DNA of 64,000 nucleotides from Streptomyces hundungensis (GTDB lineage Bacteria > Actinomycetota > Actinomycetes > Streptomycetales > Streptomycetaceae), in the NCBI RefSeq assembly GCF_003627815.1, contig NZ_CP032698.1, positions 4,216,001-4,280,000 on the forward strand, read 5' to 3'. A program made the position numbers and the translations under genes. Below are positions 49,821 to 58,943 of this stretch, piece after piece. Numbering within the stretch: position 1 is the stretch's first letter; each line of letters starts with the position of its first letter. A model generated the notes under the pieces. That model saw only the letters and a program-made list of their open reading frames with translations, searched no databases and had not been told where the DNA came from.

Positions 49821-50732
49821 TCAGGCCGCTACGAGGTAGGAGAAGACGGATTCGAGGGACTCGTCGGAGGGCGAGACCGTCAGCAGGCGGATGCCGTTCG
49901 CCTTGGCCACCTGCGGGAGCAGCGTGGTGAACCGGCCGAAGTCGACGGCCTGGATGCGCAGCGCGCCTTCCTTGAGGTCCACCTCGATCCCGGCGGTCGA
50001 GGGGTCGGCGATCAGCGCCGCGGCCAGCGCGCGGTCGTCGCTGGAGCGGATCAGATAGCGGTGCGGCCGGTCCGTCATGAGGCGGCGGATCTTGCGGAAG
50101 TCGCCGCTGGCCGCGTGCCGTCCGGCCACGATGACCTCGATGTGCGAGGCCAACTGCTCGACCTCTTCGAGGATGTGGGAGGAGAACAGGACCGTGCGGC
50201 CCTCGGCCCCCATCCGCCGCAGCAGTTCCATGAGTTGCATGCGCTGGCGCGGGTCCATGCCGTTGAACGGCTCGTCGAGGAGCAGCACCGAGGGGTCGTG
50301 GACGAGGGCGGACGCCATCTTGACGCGCTGGCGCATGCCCTTGCTGTAGGTCTGGATCTTGCGGTCCTGGGCGTACTCCATCTCGACCGTCGCCAGTGCC
50401 CGGTCGGCCTCACGGGCGCCCAGGCCGTGCAACTCGGCGTTGGCGACGACGAATTCGCGGCCCGTCAGGAAGTCGTACATGGCCTCCCGCTCGGGAACGA
50501 TGCCGACCGTGCGGTAGACGGACTCGTTGCGCCAGATCTGGGCGCCGTCGAGCGTGACCGTTCCCGTGGAGGGGGCGAGGAAACCACCCATCATGTTGAT
50601 GAGCGTGGACTTTCCGGCGCCGTTGGGGCCGAGCAGCCCGGTCACGCCGGGGCCGATCGTCATGGTGACGTCGTTGACCGCCACCACGTTGCCGAACCAG
50701 CGGGAGGCGTGATCGATGTCGATGGTGGTCAC
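49821..50732 (-). CDS. ABC transporter ATPase
   Basis: A 303-residue NBD: Walker A LLGPNGAGKSTLI, signature YSKGMRQRVKMAS, Walker B SVLLLDEPFNG, H-loop SSHILEEVE. The GTG start at 50732 overlaps the upstream permease stop. CcmA/DrrA-type. Drives the adjacent ABC-2 permeases in export. Confidence 0.93.
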   Translation of the reverse strand: MTTIDIDHASRWFGNVVAVNDVTMTIGPGVTGLLGPNGAGKSTLINMMGGFLAPSTGTVTLDGAQIWRNESVYRTVGIVPEREAMYDFLTGREFVVANAELHGLGAREADRALATVEMEYAQDRKIQTYSKGMRQRVKMASALVHDPSVLLLDEPFNGMDPRQRMQLMELLRRMGAEGRTVLFSSHILEEVEQLASHIEVIVAGRHAASGDFRKIRRLMTDRPHRYLIRSSDDRALAAALIADPSTAGIEVDLKEGALRIQAVDFGRFTTLLPQVAKANGIRLLTVSPSDESLESVFSYLVAA

Positions 50733-51616
50733 AGCCCGACCTTCCGGTAGCGGCGCATCAGCACGGCGTAGGAGCCGAGGATGAGCGCGAGGACGACGAG
50801 CAGGTAGACCACTCCGGTGCCAGAGCCGGGGCCGTGGCCGCCGGGGAAGGCGGAGCTCGACCCGAGGAACGCGGTCTGTACGCCGTCGATGAGCGTGATG
50901 GGGGAGAACAGGCCCAGCCACTGGACGGCGCCGGGCGAGCCCTGATTGAAGGCGATGGCCTGCACCGCGGAGACCGCCCCGAAGGACACGGTCAGTACGG
51001 CGATGACGGCGGCGACTCCGAAGCCGCGGCGCGGCGTCAGCGCGGCGATGACCAGGCCGAGGCCCGCGAAGAGGAGCGAGAGCAGTGCCACCGAGACCAG
51101 CCCCTGGGCGAACCCCTTGGTCTGGTCCGCGAAGTCGAGTTTGGCGAGCAGGGAGCCGATGTAGAGGACCACCAGCGGCGCGCCCGTGATGATGAACAGG
51201 GCCGACGCCATGGCGGCGTACTTGGCGAGGACGTAGTCGACGCGCTCGATCGGCCGCGAGAAGTACAGCGGCACGGTCTTGAAGCGCAGGTCGCGCGAGA
51301 CCGTCTGGGGTGCCTGGGCCGCGATGAACAGTCCGATGACGGCCTGGAGGTAGATCGCGTACCGCGTGTACTGCACGGGGAGGTCGGTGACCTTGGTGAC
51401 GACGGTGACCGCGACCATGATCGCGGCGGGCACGCACATCACCGCGAACAGCAGCATGGGCAGCACCTTGGACTTGGCGCTGCGGCCCAGTCCGTAGGCG
51501 CCGCGCAGCGACTGTGAGAAGAGTGAGCGGCGGGCGTAGGCCCGGCCCAGGCGCGGCCCGTCGTAGCTGCGGTAGCCGATGTTGTGGATCTGGGTCTGGG
51601 CGCTGTCAGTTGCCAT
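50729..51616 (-). CDS. ABC-2 type permease
   Basis: A 295-residue protein with six helices (MLLFAVMCVPAAIMVAVTVV, YAIYLQAVIGLFIAAQAP, GVVYLLVVLALILGSYAV) and the motif DLRFKTVPLYFSRPIERVDY. Gly-rich loop PGGHGPGSGTG near the end. Second permease of the four-gene cluster. Confidence 0.88.
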   Translation of the reverse strand: MATDSAQTQIHNIGYRSYDGPRLGRAYARRSLFSQSLRGAYGLGRSAKSKVLPMLLFAVMCVPAAIMVAVTVVTKVTDLPVQYTRYAIYLQAVIGLFIAAQAPQTVSRDLRFKTVPLYFSRPIERVDYVLAKYAAMASALFIITGAPLVVLYIGSLLAKLDFADQTKGFAQGLVSVALLSLLFAGLGLVIAALTPRRGFGVAAVIAVLTVSFGAVSAVQAIAFNQGSPGAVQWLGLFSPITLIDGVQTAFLGSSSAFPGGHGPGSGTGVVYLLVVLALILGSYAVLMRRYRKVGL

Positions 51617-52640
51617 CGCGGCCGTTTCCCTTCTGCTCGGCGCCGGCGGCGGTGGCCGCGGTGGCCGCCCAGGCGGCGGCGCGTTCGGAGACCGGCTCCC
51701 GCGTCGGCGTCTGGAACACCTCGATGATGTGGTGGCGGCGCTGTTCCATCCGTACGAGTCCGAGGCCCAGGTGGGCCACGGTGTCGCGGACCGTGTCGTA
51801 GATGTCCTCGCCAGTGGCCTCGACGAGCAGGATGTGGCCGGCGCCCGGCAGGCCGTCCTCGACCCCCGCGTGCAGCGTGACCCCGGCTTCGGTGAGGGCC
51901 TTGCGCACCGCTTCCGTGCCGTCGGTGTGGGTTTCGGAGTCGGTGACCTCGACGGCCAGGGTGGTCGTGGTCTGGGTGAAGTCGCTGGTGGAGCTGGAGC
52001 GCAGCAACTGGCCGCCGTCGATGACGACGACGTGGTCGCAGGTGCGTTCCAGCTCGCCCAGGAGGTGTGAGGTGACCAGGACCGAGATGCCGAAGTCGGT
52101 GTGGATGCGGCGGATCAGGCCGAGCATCTCGTCGCGGCCGACCGGGTCGAGTCCGTTGGTCGGCTCGTCGAGGAGGACCAACTGCGGGTCGTGGACGAGG
52201 GCTTGGGCCAGCTTGACCCGCTGTTTCATACCGGTCGAGTAGCCGCCGATCGGCCGGTACCGCTCCTCGTAGAGGCCCACGTGGCGCAGCGTGTCGGCGG
52301 TGCGTTCGCGGGCCGCGGTGGCCGGCAGGCCCGACATGCGCGCCATGTGCACGACGAACTCGGTGGCAGAGACGTCGGGCGGCAGACAGTCGTGTTCCGG
52401 CATGTAGCCCACCCGCTCGCGGATGGCGCCGCCGCTGGTCGCCACGTCGAGGCCGAGCACGGCGGCGGTGCCCTCCGTGGCGGGCGAGAGACCAAGAAGA
52501 ATCTTGATCAACGTGGACTTGCCGGCTCCGTTGGCGCCCACGAGCCCGGTCACTCCGGGGCCGATGTCCAACGAGAGCCGGTCAAGCGCGGTCACCCTGG
52601 GGAACCGCTTGCTCAGGCTTTCGGTCGCGATCACAGTCAC
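51606..52640 (-). CDS. ABC transporter ATPase
   Basis: A 344-residue NBD: Walker A LVGANGAGKSTLI, signature YSTGMKQRVKLAQ, Walker B LVLLDEPTNGLDPV, H-loop TSHLLGELE. A C-terminal extension (QRRHHIIEVFQTPTREP and an Ala-rich tail) replaces the usual permease contact. GTG start at 52640; it overlaps the next gene by 11 bp. First gene of the export cluster, substrate unknown; drug or lipid export is the common role of the family. Confidence 0.92.
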   Translation of the reverse strand: MTVIATESLSKRFPRVTALDRLSLDIGPGVTGLVGANGAGKSTLIKILLGLSPATEGTAAVLGLDVATSGGAIRERVGYMPEHDCLPPDVSATEFVVHMARMSGLPATAARERTADTLRHVGLYEERYRPIGGYSTGMKQRVKLAQALVHDPQLVLLDEPTNGLDPVGRDEMLGLIRRIHTDFGISVLVTSHLLGELERTCDHVVVIDGGQLLRSSSTSDFTQTTTTLAVEVTDSETHTDGTEAVRKALTEAGVTLHAGVEDGLPGAGHILLVEATGEDIYDTVRDTVAHLGLGLVRMEQRRHHIIEVFQTPTREPVSERAAAWAATAATAAGAEQKGNGRDGN

Positions 52641-52773
52641 GTCATCGACGGTAGTGGCGCAGGACACAGCAATCGTCAGCCCAGACGGCTGGATCGATGT
52701 CCGACTCCAGAGGTACGGCCCCGTAGGGGAACCCGTACGTGAGGCGGACGGCTCACCGTCCCGGGCGACCGGG

Positions 52774-52800
52774 TTGTCCACAACCGGCCGGTTGTCCACA
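52774..52800. promoter_or_regulatory. pair of DnaA boxes before M24 gene
   Basis: TTGTCCACA occurs exactly at 52774-52782 and 52792-52800, 18 bp apart on the same strand, between divergent operons. Confidence 0.65.
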
Positions 52801-52891
52801 GGCTGACGCAGGACCCTTGACGCAGCCGCCGGGCATTGTCACATTCATCAGTGTCAAGTTACGCACGCGTAGGGCGACAGAGGGTGGACGG

Positions 52892-53740
52892 ATGCCGACG
52901 GCAGTGAAGGCTGGACCCGACGCGCGGCTGCGCGGGTTCCGCGAAGTGCAGAGCCTGGCGTACGAGTGCGCGGAGGCGGTGGCCGGCCAGCTCAAGCCGG
53001 GGGTGACCGAGCGCGAGGCCGCGCGGATGCAGCGGGAGTGGCTGCGCGAGCGGGGCGTGCGCGACTGGTTCCATCTGCCGTTCGCCTGGTTCGGTGACCG
53101 CACGGCGTTCGTGAACTTCCGCGTCCCGTTGCAGTTCTTCCCCACCAACCGGCGCCTGGAGGCGGGGATGCCGTTCATCCTCGACATGGCCCCGGTCTAC
53201 AAGGGTTACACCGCGGACATCGGCTACTCGGGCTGTCTGGGGCTCAACCCCGTGCACGACCGGCTGCTCGCCGACCTGGAGGCGCACCGCGCCCTCATCC
53301 TGCGGGAGGTGCGCGAGAAACGGCCGCTGCGCGAGATCTACGAGGACGTTGACCGGCTCATGGTCCGCCAGGGCTACGCCAACCGGCACCGCGCCTATCC
53401 CTTCGGCGTGATCGCCCACAAGATCGACCGGGTGCAGGAACGCCGCTGGTCACCCCACGTCTTCGGCTTCGGAACCCAGGCACTGAAGGGTCTGGCGAGC
53501 GACGCGCTGCACGGCCACCGGGACGGCTGGTCGCCGCTCTGGTCCCCCTACCGGTTCTCCGACCACCCGCCGCGACCCGGGCTGTGGGCGGTCGAGCCGC
53601 ACCTCGGTTTTCGGGGTACCGGCGCGAAGTTCGAGGAGATCCTGGTCGTCACCGACTCCCAGGACCCCGAGCAGAGCGCCTTCTGGCTGGACGACGATCT
53701 GCCGCATGTGCGGCGCTGGGCCGAGGAGAAGGCGGCGTGA
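52892..53740 (+). CDS. M24-family metallopeptidase-like protein
   Basis: A 282-residue single pita-bread domain (no N-terminal domain). Metal ligands are all visible: Asp in FILDMAP, Asp in YTADIGY, His in VIAHKID, Glu in AVEPHLG and Glu in FEEILVV. The start is ATG 52892. The stop overlaps the GTG of the hydrolase-SDR gene. Family members include aminopeptidase P and creatinase-like enzymes; position in an operon with an SDR fusion suggests a non-peptide amide substrate. That is inference. Confidence 0.85.
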   Translation: MPTAVKAGPDARLRGFREVQSLAYECAEAVAGQLKPGVTEREAARMQREWLRERGVRDWFHLPFAWFGDRTAFVNFRVPLQFFPTNRRLEAGMPFILDMAPVYKGYTADIGYSGCLGLNPVHDRLLADLEAHRALILREVREKRPLREIYEDVDRLMVRQGYANRHRAYPFGVIAHKIDRVQERRWSPHVFGFGTQALKGLASDALHGHRDGWSPLWSPYRFSDHPPRPGLWAVEPHLGFRGTGAKFEEILVVTDSQDPEQSAFWLDDDLPHVRRWAEEKAA

Positions 53741-55512
53741 GCGTGACGAACGGGACCATCGAAGGGGCGCGTGAGCGCTGGGTACGGACCGGCGGCGTGG
53801 AGCTGTGCGTGGCGGAGCTGGGTGACGAATCCCAGCCCACCGTGGTTCTGGTGCACGGCTACCCGGACAGCAAGGAGGTGTGGTCCGAGGTCGCCGAGCG
53901 CCTCGCCGACCGCTTCCACGTGGTGCTGTACGACGTCCGCGGACACGGCCGCTCCACGGCGCCGGCCCCGCTGCGCGGCGGCTTCACCCTGGAGAAGCTG
54001 ACGGACGACTTCCTGGCCGTCGCGGACGCGGTGAGCCCGGACCGGCCGGTCCACCTGGTCGGCCACGACTGGGGCTCGGTCCAGGGCTGGGAGTTCGCGA
54101 CGGTCGAGCGTACAGAGGGCCGCATAGCGTCCTTCACCTCCATGTCGGGGCCGTCGCTCGACCACTTCGGCCACTGGATCAAGAGCCGGATGAGCCGCCC
54201 CACCCCGCGCAAGGTGGCCCAGCTGATGGGGCAGGGCGCCAAGTCCTGGTACGTCTATCTGCTGCACACGCCGGTCCTGCCGGAGCTGGCGTGGCGCGGG
54301 CCGCTCGGCAAGCGCTGGCCGAAGATCCTCCAGCGGGTGGAGAAGGTGCCCGCCGACGGCTACCCCACGGCTTCCCTCCCGCAGGACGCGGCGCACGGCG
54401 CCTGGCTCTACCGGGACAACGTCCGCGCCCGGCTGCGCCGCCCCCGCTCCGACGCCTACGCCCATGTGCCCGTCCAGCTCATCACCCCGCTCGACGACGC
54501 GTTCCTCTCCCCGAAGCTGTATGCCGAACTGGAGCGGTGGGCGCCCCAGTTGATCCGCCGGACACTGCCCGCCAAGCACTGGGTGCCGCGCACCAGGCCG
54601 GACCAACTGGCCGCGTGGATCAGCGAGTTCGTCCGTGCCAACGAGGACGGCACACCGGCCAAGGACACCGTCGCCACGGGCCCCCACGCCGATCGGTTCG
54701 CCGGCCAGCTGGTTCTGGTGACGGGCGCCGCGAGCGGCATCGGGCGGGCCACGGCCTTCGCGTTCGCCGAGGCCGGGGCGCGGATCGTCGCCGTGGACCG
54801 GGACGCCGAGGGTGCGCACAGGACCGCGGAGATGTCCCGGCTCATCGGCGCGCCCGAGGCCTGGGGCGAGGTCGTCGATGTCGGCGACGAGCAGGCCATG
54901 GAGAAGCTCGCCGAGAAGGTCGCCCTCGAATACGGCGTCGTCGACGTCCTGGTCAACAACGCGGGAATCGGCCTCTCGGGCTCCTTCTTCGCCACCACGG
55001 CCGAGGACTGGAAGAAGGTCCTCGACGTCAATCTGTGGGGCGTCATCCATGGCTGCCGCGTCTTCGGCCGGCAGATGGCCGAGCGCGGCCAGGGCGGCCA
55101 CATCGTCAACATGGCGTCGGCGGCGGCCTATCAGCCCTCCCGCGCGCTACCCGCCTACAGCACGTCGAAGGCCGCGGTGCTGATGCTCAGCGAGTGCCTG
55201 CGGGCCGAACTGGCCGGGCAGGGCATCGGCGTCTCGGCGATCTGCCCCGGCCTGGTCAACACCAACATCACCTCGACCACGCACTTCGCCGGGACCGACG
55301 CAACGGAGGAGCGGCGCCTTCAGAAGAAGACCTCCCGCCTGTACGGCCTGCGCAACTTCCATCCGGAGAAGGTCGCTTCGGCGATCCTGCGGGCGGTCGT
55401 GAAGAACCAGGCCGTGGTGCCGGTGACGCCCGAGGCCCGGGGCGCCCACCTCATGTCCCGCTTCGCGCCGAGGACACTGCGCGCGATCGCCCGATTGGAG
55501 CCTCCGCTGTGA
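53737..55512 (+). CDS. fusion of alpha/beta hydrolase and short-chain dehydrogenase
   Basis: A 591-residue fusion. Residues 15-300 are an alpha/beta hydrolase: VLVHGYPDSKEVWSEVAERL, oxyanion HGYP, the nucleophile elbow in LVGHDWGSVQGWEFA has Asp instead of Ser, as in epoxide hydrolases and haloalkane dehalogenases, and DAFLSPKLYAEL / AKHWVP carry the acid and His. Residues 305-591 are a classical SDR: VTGAASGIGRATAFAF (NAD-binding), NNAGIG, and YSTSKAA (Tyr-Lys). Such two-domain proteins are common in actinobacteria. Reaction and substrate unknown. Confidence 0.9.
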   Translation: MSVTNGTIEGARERWVRTGGVELCVAELGDESQPTVVLVHGYPDSKEVWSEVAERLADRFHVVLYDVRGHGRSTAPAPLRGGFTLEKLTDDFLAVADAVSPDRPVHLVGHDWGSVQGWEFATVERTEGRIASFTSMSGPSLDHFGHWIKSRMSRPTPRKVAQLMGQGAKSWYVYLLHTPVLPELAWRGPLGKRWPKILQRVEKVPADGYPTASLPQDAAHGAWLYRDNVRARLRRPRSDAYAHVPVQLITPLDDAFLSPKLYAELERWAPQLIRRTLPAKHWVPRTRPDQLAAWISEFVRANEDGTPAKDTVATGPHADRFAGQLVLVTGAASGIGRATAFAFAEAGARIVAVDRDAEGAHRTAEMSRLIGAPEAWGEVVDVGDEQAMEKLAEKVALEYGVVDVLVNNAGIGLSGSFFATTAEDWKKVLDVNLWGVIHGCRVFGRQMAERGQGGHIVNMASAAAYQPSRALPAYSTSKAAVLMLSECLRAELAGQGIGVSAICPGLVNTNITSTTHFAGTDATEERRLQKKTSRLYGLRNFHPEKVASAILRAVVKNQAVVPVTPEARGAHLMSRFAPRTLRAIARLEPPL

Positions 55513-56441
55513 GCGCGGAGCACCGAGACGGCACGGGGGACGTCGAGCACTACCTCATATCGCCGCGCCGGGTCTCCTTCGCCTGGGACGCGACACCGCT
55601 GCACTGGATACCGGACGAGCCCACCGCGACCCATGTCATCAATGTGCTGCACCTGCTGCTTCCGGCGGGCGAGCGCTGGTTCGTGAAGGTGTTCAAGGAG
55701 GCCCTGCCACTGGTCGAGGACCCGGCGCTGCTCAAGGACGTGAAGGGGTTCATGGGCCAGGAGGCCACCCATAGCGTCCAACACGCCCATGTTCTGGACC
55801 ACTTGGCCCGGCAGCACCTGGACACCGCGCCCTACACCCGGTACGTCGACTTCCTCTTCGAGCAGCTCCTCGGCGAGACGCCCCCGCTCGGGGCGCCGAT
55901 TCCGGCGCAGGAGTGGCTGCGCTTCCGTCTCTCGCTGATCGCCGCGATCGAGCAGTTCACGGCGGTGCTCGGCAACTGGGTGTTGCAGGCCGAGGCCCTG
56001 GACCGGGCGGGTTCCGACGCGATCATGCTGGATCTGCTGCGCTGGCACGGCGCTGAGGAGGTCGAGCACCGGGCGGTGGCCTTCGACATGTACCAGCACT
56101 GCGGCGGCACGGGCCTGCCCCGGTACGCGCGCCGCGTGGAGGGCATGGTGGTCGTGGCCCCGGTGCTGCTGTGGCTGTGGGCGTGGGGCGCCTCCTATCT
56201 GATCCGGCACGATCCCTCCCTGGCCGGCCGGGTGCGCTACTCGCTGCGCGAGCACAATCGGGCGGTGCGGCGGGGCCTGCTGCCCACCTGGAAGGAACTG
56301 GGCTCGGCCATACCCCGCTATCTGCGCCGGTCGTACCATCCCTCGCAGGAGGGCTCCCTGCGCAAGGCCGTCGACTATCTCGCGACCTCGCCGGCGGCCC
56401 GAGCGGCGGCGGGCGCGGTGGGCCGCGCCGCCCTGGGTTAG
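55509..56441 (+). CDS. metal-dependent hydrolase (PF10118)
   Basis: A 310-residue protein. The metal-site helix motifs ATHVINVLHLLLPAGERW, GQEATHSVQHAHVLDHL and GAEEVEHRAVAFDMYQHC provide the conserved Glu/His pairs of the PF10118 ferritin-like group. Two membrane-like stretches near the C-terminus (GMVVVAPVLLWLWAWGASYL). Overlaps the fusion gene by ATGAG-type coupling. Likely acts in the same pathway. Confidence 0.87.
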   Translation: MSAEHRDGTGDVEHYLISPRRVSFAWDATPLHWIPDEPTATHVINVLHLLLPAGERWFVKVFKEALPLVEDPALLKDVKGFMGQEATHSVQHAHVLDHLARQHLDTAPYTRYVDFLFEQLLGETPPLGAPIPAQEWLRFRLSLIAAIEQFTAVLGNWVLQAEALDRAGSDAIMLDLLRWHGAEEVEHRAVAFDMYQHCGGTGLPRYARRVEGMVVVAPVLLWLWAWGASYLIRHDPSLAGRVRYSLREHNRAVRRGLLPTWKELGSAIPRYLRRSYHPSQEGSLRKAVDYLATSPAARAAAGAVGRAALG

Positions 56442-56453
56442 AGGGAGTGGGTT

Positions 56454-57410
56454 TTGTCCGGGCAGTCAGCACTACAGCAGGGGGCGTCGCAGACGGCGGC
56501 ACCTGCCGAGTACCGGATCGAGGACCTGGCGCACGCCAGCGGCGCCACGGTCCGCACCATCCGCGCCTACCAGGACCGGGGCCTGCTGCCCCGGCCCGAG
56601 CGGCGCGGCCGGTCCAATGTGTACGGCGACACCCATCTGGCCCGGCTGCACCAGATCGCCGACCTCCTGGACCGGGGCTACACCCTGGCCTCCATCAAGG
56701 AACTCCTGGAGGCCTGGGACGCGGGCCGGGGGCTCGGCGGCGTACTCGGTCTGGTCGCCGAGGTGAACGGCCCCTGGACCGATGAGGAGGCCGCCCGGAT
56801 CTCCCGCGCCGAACTCGACGAGACCTTCGGCGGCAACCCGGACGACGGGGCGGTCGCCGACGCGGTCGAGCTCGGCATCCTGGAACGCATCCCGGACAAC
56901 GATTCCGAGTTCCTAGTACCCAGCCCCCAAGAGCTGGCTGTGGCAGCTGAGTTGTATGCGGCAGGGGTGCCTCTCGACGCCATCTCCGGGCATCTGCGCG
57001 AGCTGCGGGGCCAGGTCGAACACATCGCGGCCCGCTTCCTGGACTTCACCACGGAACATGTCTTCGCCCGCTACCTGGGCCACCGCCCCCCGACCGACTC
57101 CGAGGCGGCCGAGGCCGCCGATCTGGTGCGCCGCCTGCGCCCCCTGGCCCAGCAGACCGTGGACGCCGAACTGGCCCGCGCCATGCGCCTGTTGGCGACC
57201 AGGCATCTCCAGCGCCACCTGGGCACCCCGGCCACCGCCCCCACCACCCCGGGCCCCGGACCGGTGATGGTTCCCGACGCCACCGTTCGAGCCGTCCAGG
57301 AGCTGGTCGGCCCGGAGAACGTCGCCGCGTTCATCACGGCGGCCGCCGAACGCGAGGTGCAGGCGCGTAGGTTGGATGCCTTGACTGCTCCAACTCATAT
57401 CGGGACATAG
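56454..57410 (+). CDS. MerR-family regulator
   Basis: TTG start at 56454 with a GGGAG box, 12 bp after the hydrolase gene. Residues 20-90 are a MerR domain (IEDLAHASGATVRTIRAYQD, RGLLPRPERRGRSNVYGDTH). The C-terminal 220 residues contain a long helical region (VAAELYAAGVPLDAISGHLR, VDAELARAMRLLATRHLQRH) of the type seen in Streptomyces lipid-metabolism MerR proteins. Probably autoregulates the four-gene operon. Confidence 0.88.
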   Translation: MSGQSALQQGASQTAAPAEYRIEDLAHASGATVRTIRAYQDRGLLPRPERRGRSNVYGDTHLARLHQIADLLDRGYTLASIKELLEAWDAGRGLGGVLGLVAEVNGPWTDEEAARISRAELDETFGGNPDDGAVADAVELGILERIPDNDSEFLVPSPQELAVAAELYAAGVPLDAISGHLRELRGQVEHIAARFLDFTTEHVFARYLGHRPPTDSEAAEAADLVRRLRPLAQQTVDAELARAMRLLATRHLQRHLGTPATAPTTPGPGPVMVPDATVRAVQELVGPENVAAFITAAAEREVQARRLDALTAPTHIGT

Positions 57411-57427
57411 GGTGCATCAGGCTCAAA

Positions 57428-57446
57428 TTGCCTATCACGGAGGCAA
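57428..57446. terminator. inverted repeat after MerR operon
   Basis: TTGCCT and AGGCAA are exact 6-bp arms with a 7-nt loop in an AT-rich stretch; terminator or operator. Confidence 0.45.
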
Positions 57447-57476
57447 ATTCACCAACGGTGCGTATTGGTGCGGTAG

Positions 57477-57510
57477 TTGTCCACAGCGCTGTCAATTAGC
57501 CTGTGGATAA
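57477..57510. promoter_or_regulatory. DnaA boxes between MerR operon and carotenoid oxygenase
   Basis: TTGTCCACA at 57477-57485 (plus) and TTATCCACA at 57502-57510 (minus), with a weaker TGATCCACA at 57522. Confidence 0.65.
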
Positions 57511-57572
57511 CCGGCCTTCACTGTGGATCAAACCCAACAACCTTTCTCCATAGGGTGATTGAGGTCACTGAT

Positions 57573-58943
57573 CTACTGATCAGCGAGCCAATTGCCGTGG
57601 AAGCCGAACGGGACGCGCTGCGGGAGGTGAACCGTCGCGACGGGCGCGGCCGCGAGGTCGTCCGCATCCAGAATGACGAGATCGCTGGCGTCGCGAGCGG
57701 CGTCGTACACATAGCTGAGCAGCCACCCCGGGCCACCCGGTCGGTCGTCCGCCGGAGCGAACGCCGCCTCCGCCGGAGCCCGACCCGCCCCGAACTCGTG
57801 CCGCGCCAGCGATCCCGTCCGCAGGTCGTAGCGGAGCAGCGCCCCCGATATCGGCCCCGAGGACGGCGTCTGCGCCACCGTGACATGCCCGAACCGGGAC
57901 TCCCTCCCCGCCAGCCGGTCATCGATCCGGGGGAACTCACAGGCCTGGTCGTCCAGCTGCTCCTCACGGACCGTCCCGGCCGCCAGGTCCAGCGTCCACT
58001 TCCACAGCGTGGGCCCGCTCGCCCCCAGGCGCTCGTACCGCACCACATGCAGCACGATCCGCTCCCCGCCCCCGGCGCCGTCACCGGGCTCGTCATGGGC
58101 GTTCAGCGCGTGGAAGACATAACAAGGGTCGATCGTCAGCCAACGCACTTCGCCGTAGGGATCGTCCCGGCGCAGCACACCGAGCCGTGCCCCGTACTCG
58201 GCGTCCCAGCGATAGGGGAGCCCGCCACCGGGCCGCATCGCCGTCTCCAGGTCGAAGACGGCCGGCAGGTCCATGAACACCACATGCGAGGCGGTGAGAT
58301 GGAAGTCGTGCATCATCGTGGCCGCTAGTACCTCCACCGGCCTGCTCACCACCAACTCGCCGGTGGCGTCGGCGCGGTGATAGGTGAGGTACGGCTCGCT
58401 GAGCATCCCGTATCCGAAGAAGTGCAGTTCTCCGGTGACCGGGCAGGTCTTGGGGTGCGCGGTCATGGCGGTGGTGAGCCGCCCGCCGAAGTCGTACGCC
58501 CCCAGCGTCTTCAGTTCGCGGCCCGGCCGGCCGTCCAGTTCGTACGGGTAGGACGACTCGACCAGGGCCAGGGTGCGGCCGGCGTGGCGCACCACATGGG
58601 TGTTGGCGACCCCGGCGGTGAGATCGGTGTTCCCCTGCCGGTCGTGGACCCGCGCCCCGTCGGTGAAGGTCGAGGTGCGCACCCAGCGGTTGCGGTAGGA
58701 GCGGGCCCGGCCCCCTTCGAGGCGGACGCCGTGGACCATGCCGTCCCCGAAGAACCAGTGCGGTGAGGCCGCGTCCTGCGGGTTCGGCCCGTTGCGCACG
58801 TACCAGCCGGTCAGCTCGGGGGGTATGGCACCGGTAACGGTCAGCTCGTGAGTGGTCAGCTCGTCGGGGACGGGGGCGAAGTTGCCCGCGAGGTGCGGGG
58901 CCGACGGCGTGCGCTCCGCGGAGGTGCCGGCTGCGGCGGTCAT
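57573..58943 (-). CDS. carotenoid oxygenase (carotenoid cleavage dioxygenase family)
   Basis: A 456-residue RPE65/CCD protein. Iron-binding His residues are visible in TAHPKTCPVTG, MMHDFHLTAS, YVFHALNAHD and PFGFHGNWL. The start PPELTGWYVRNGPNPQDAAS and GDGMVHGVRLEGG are hallmark segments. It cleaves a double bond in carotenoids, apocarotenoids or stilbenes. Overlaps the membrane-protein gene by ATGA and is divergent from PadR across two palindromes. Confidence 0.93.
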   Translation of the reverse strand: MTAAAGTSAERTPSAPHLAGNFAPVPDELTTHELTVTGAIPPELTGWYVRNGPNPQDAASPHWFFGDGMVHGVRLEGGRARSYRNRWVRTSTFTDGARVHDRQGNTDLTAGVANTHVVRHAGRTLALVESSYPYELDGRPGRELKTLGAYDFGGRLTTAMTAHPKTCPVTGELHFFGYGMLSEPYLTYHRADATGELVVSRPVEVLAATMMHDFHLTASHVVFMDLPAVFDLETAMRPGGGLPYRWDAEYGARLGVLRRDDPYGEVRWLTIDPCYVFHALNAHDEPGDGAGGGERIVLHVVRYERLGASGPTLWKWTLDLAAGTVREEQLDDQACEFPRIDDRLAGRESRFGHVTVAQTPSSGPISGALLRYDLRTGSLARHEFGAGRAPAEAAFAPADDRPGGPGWLLSYVYDAARDASDLVILDADDLAAAPVATVHLPQRVPFGFHGNWLADQ

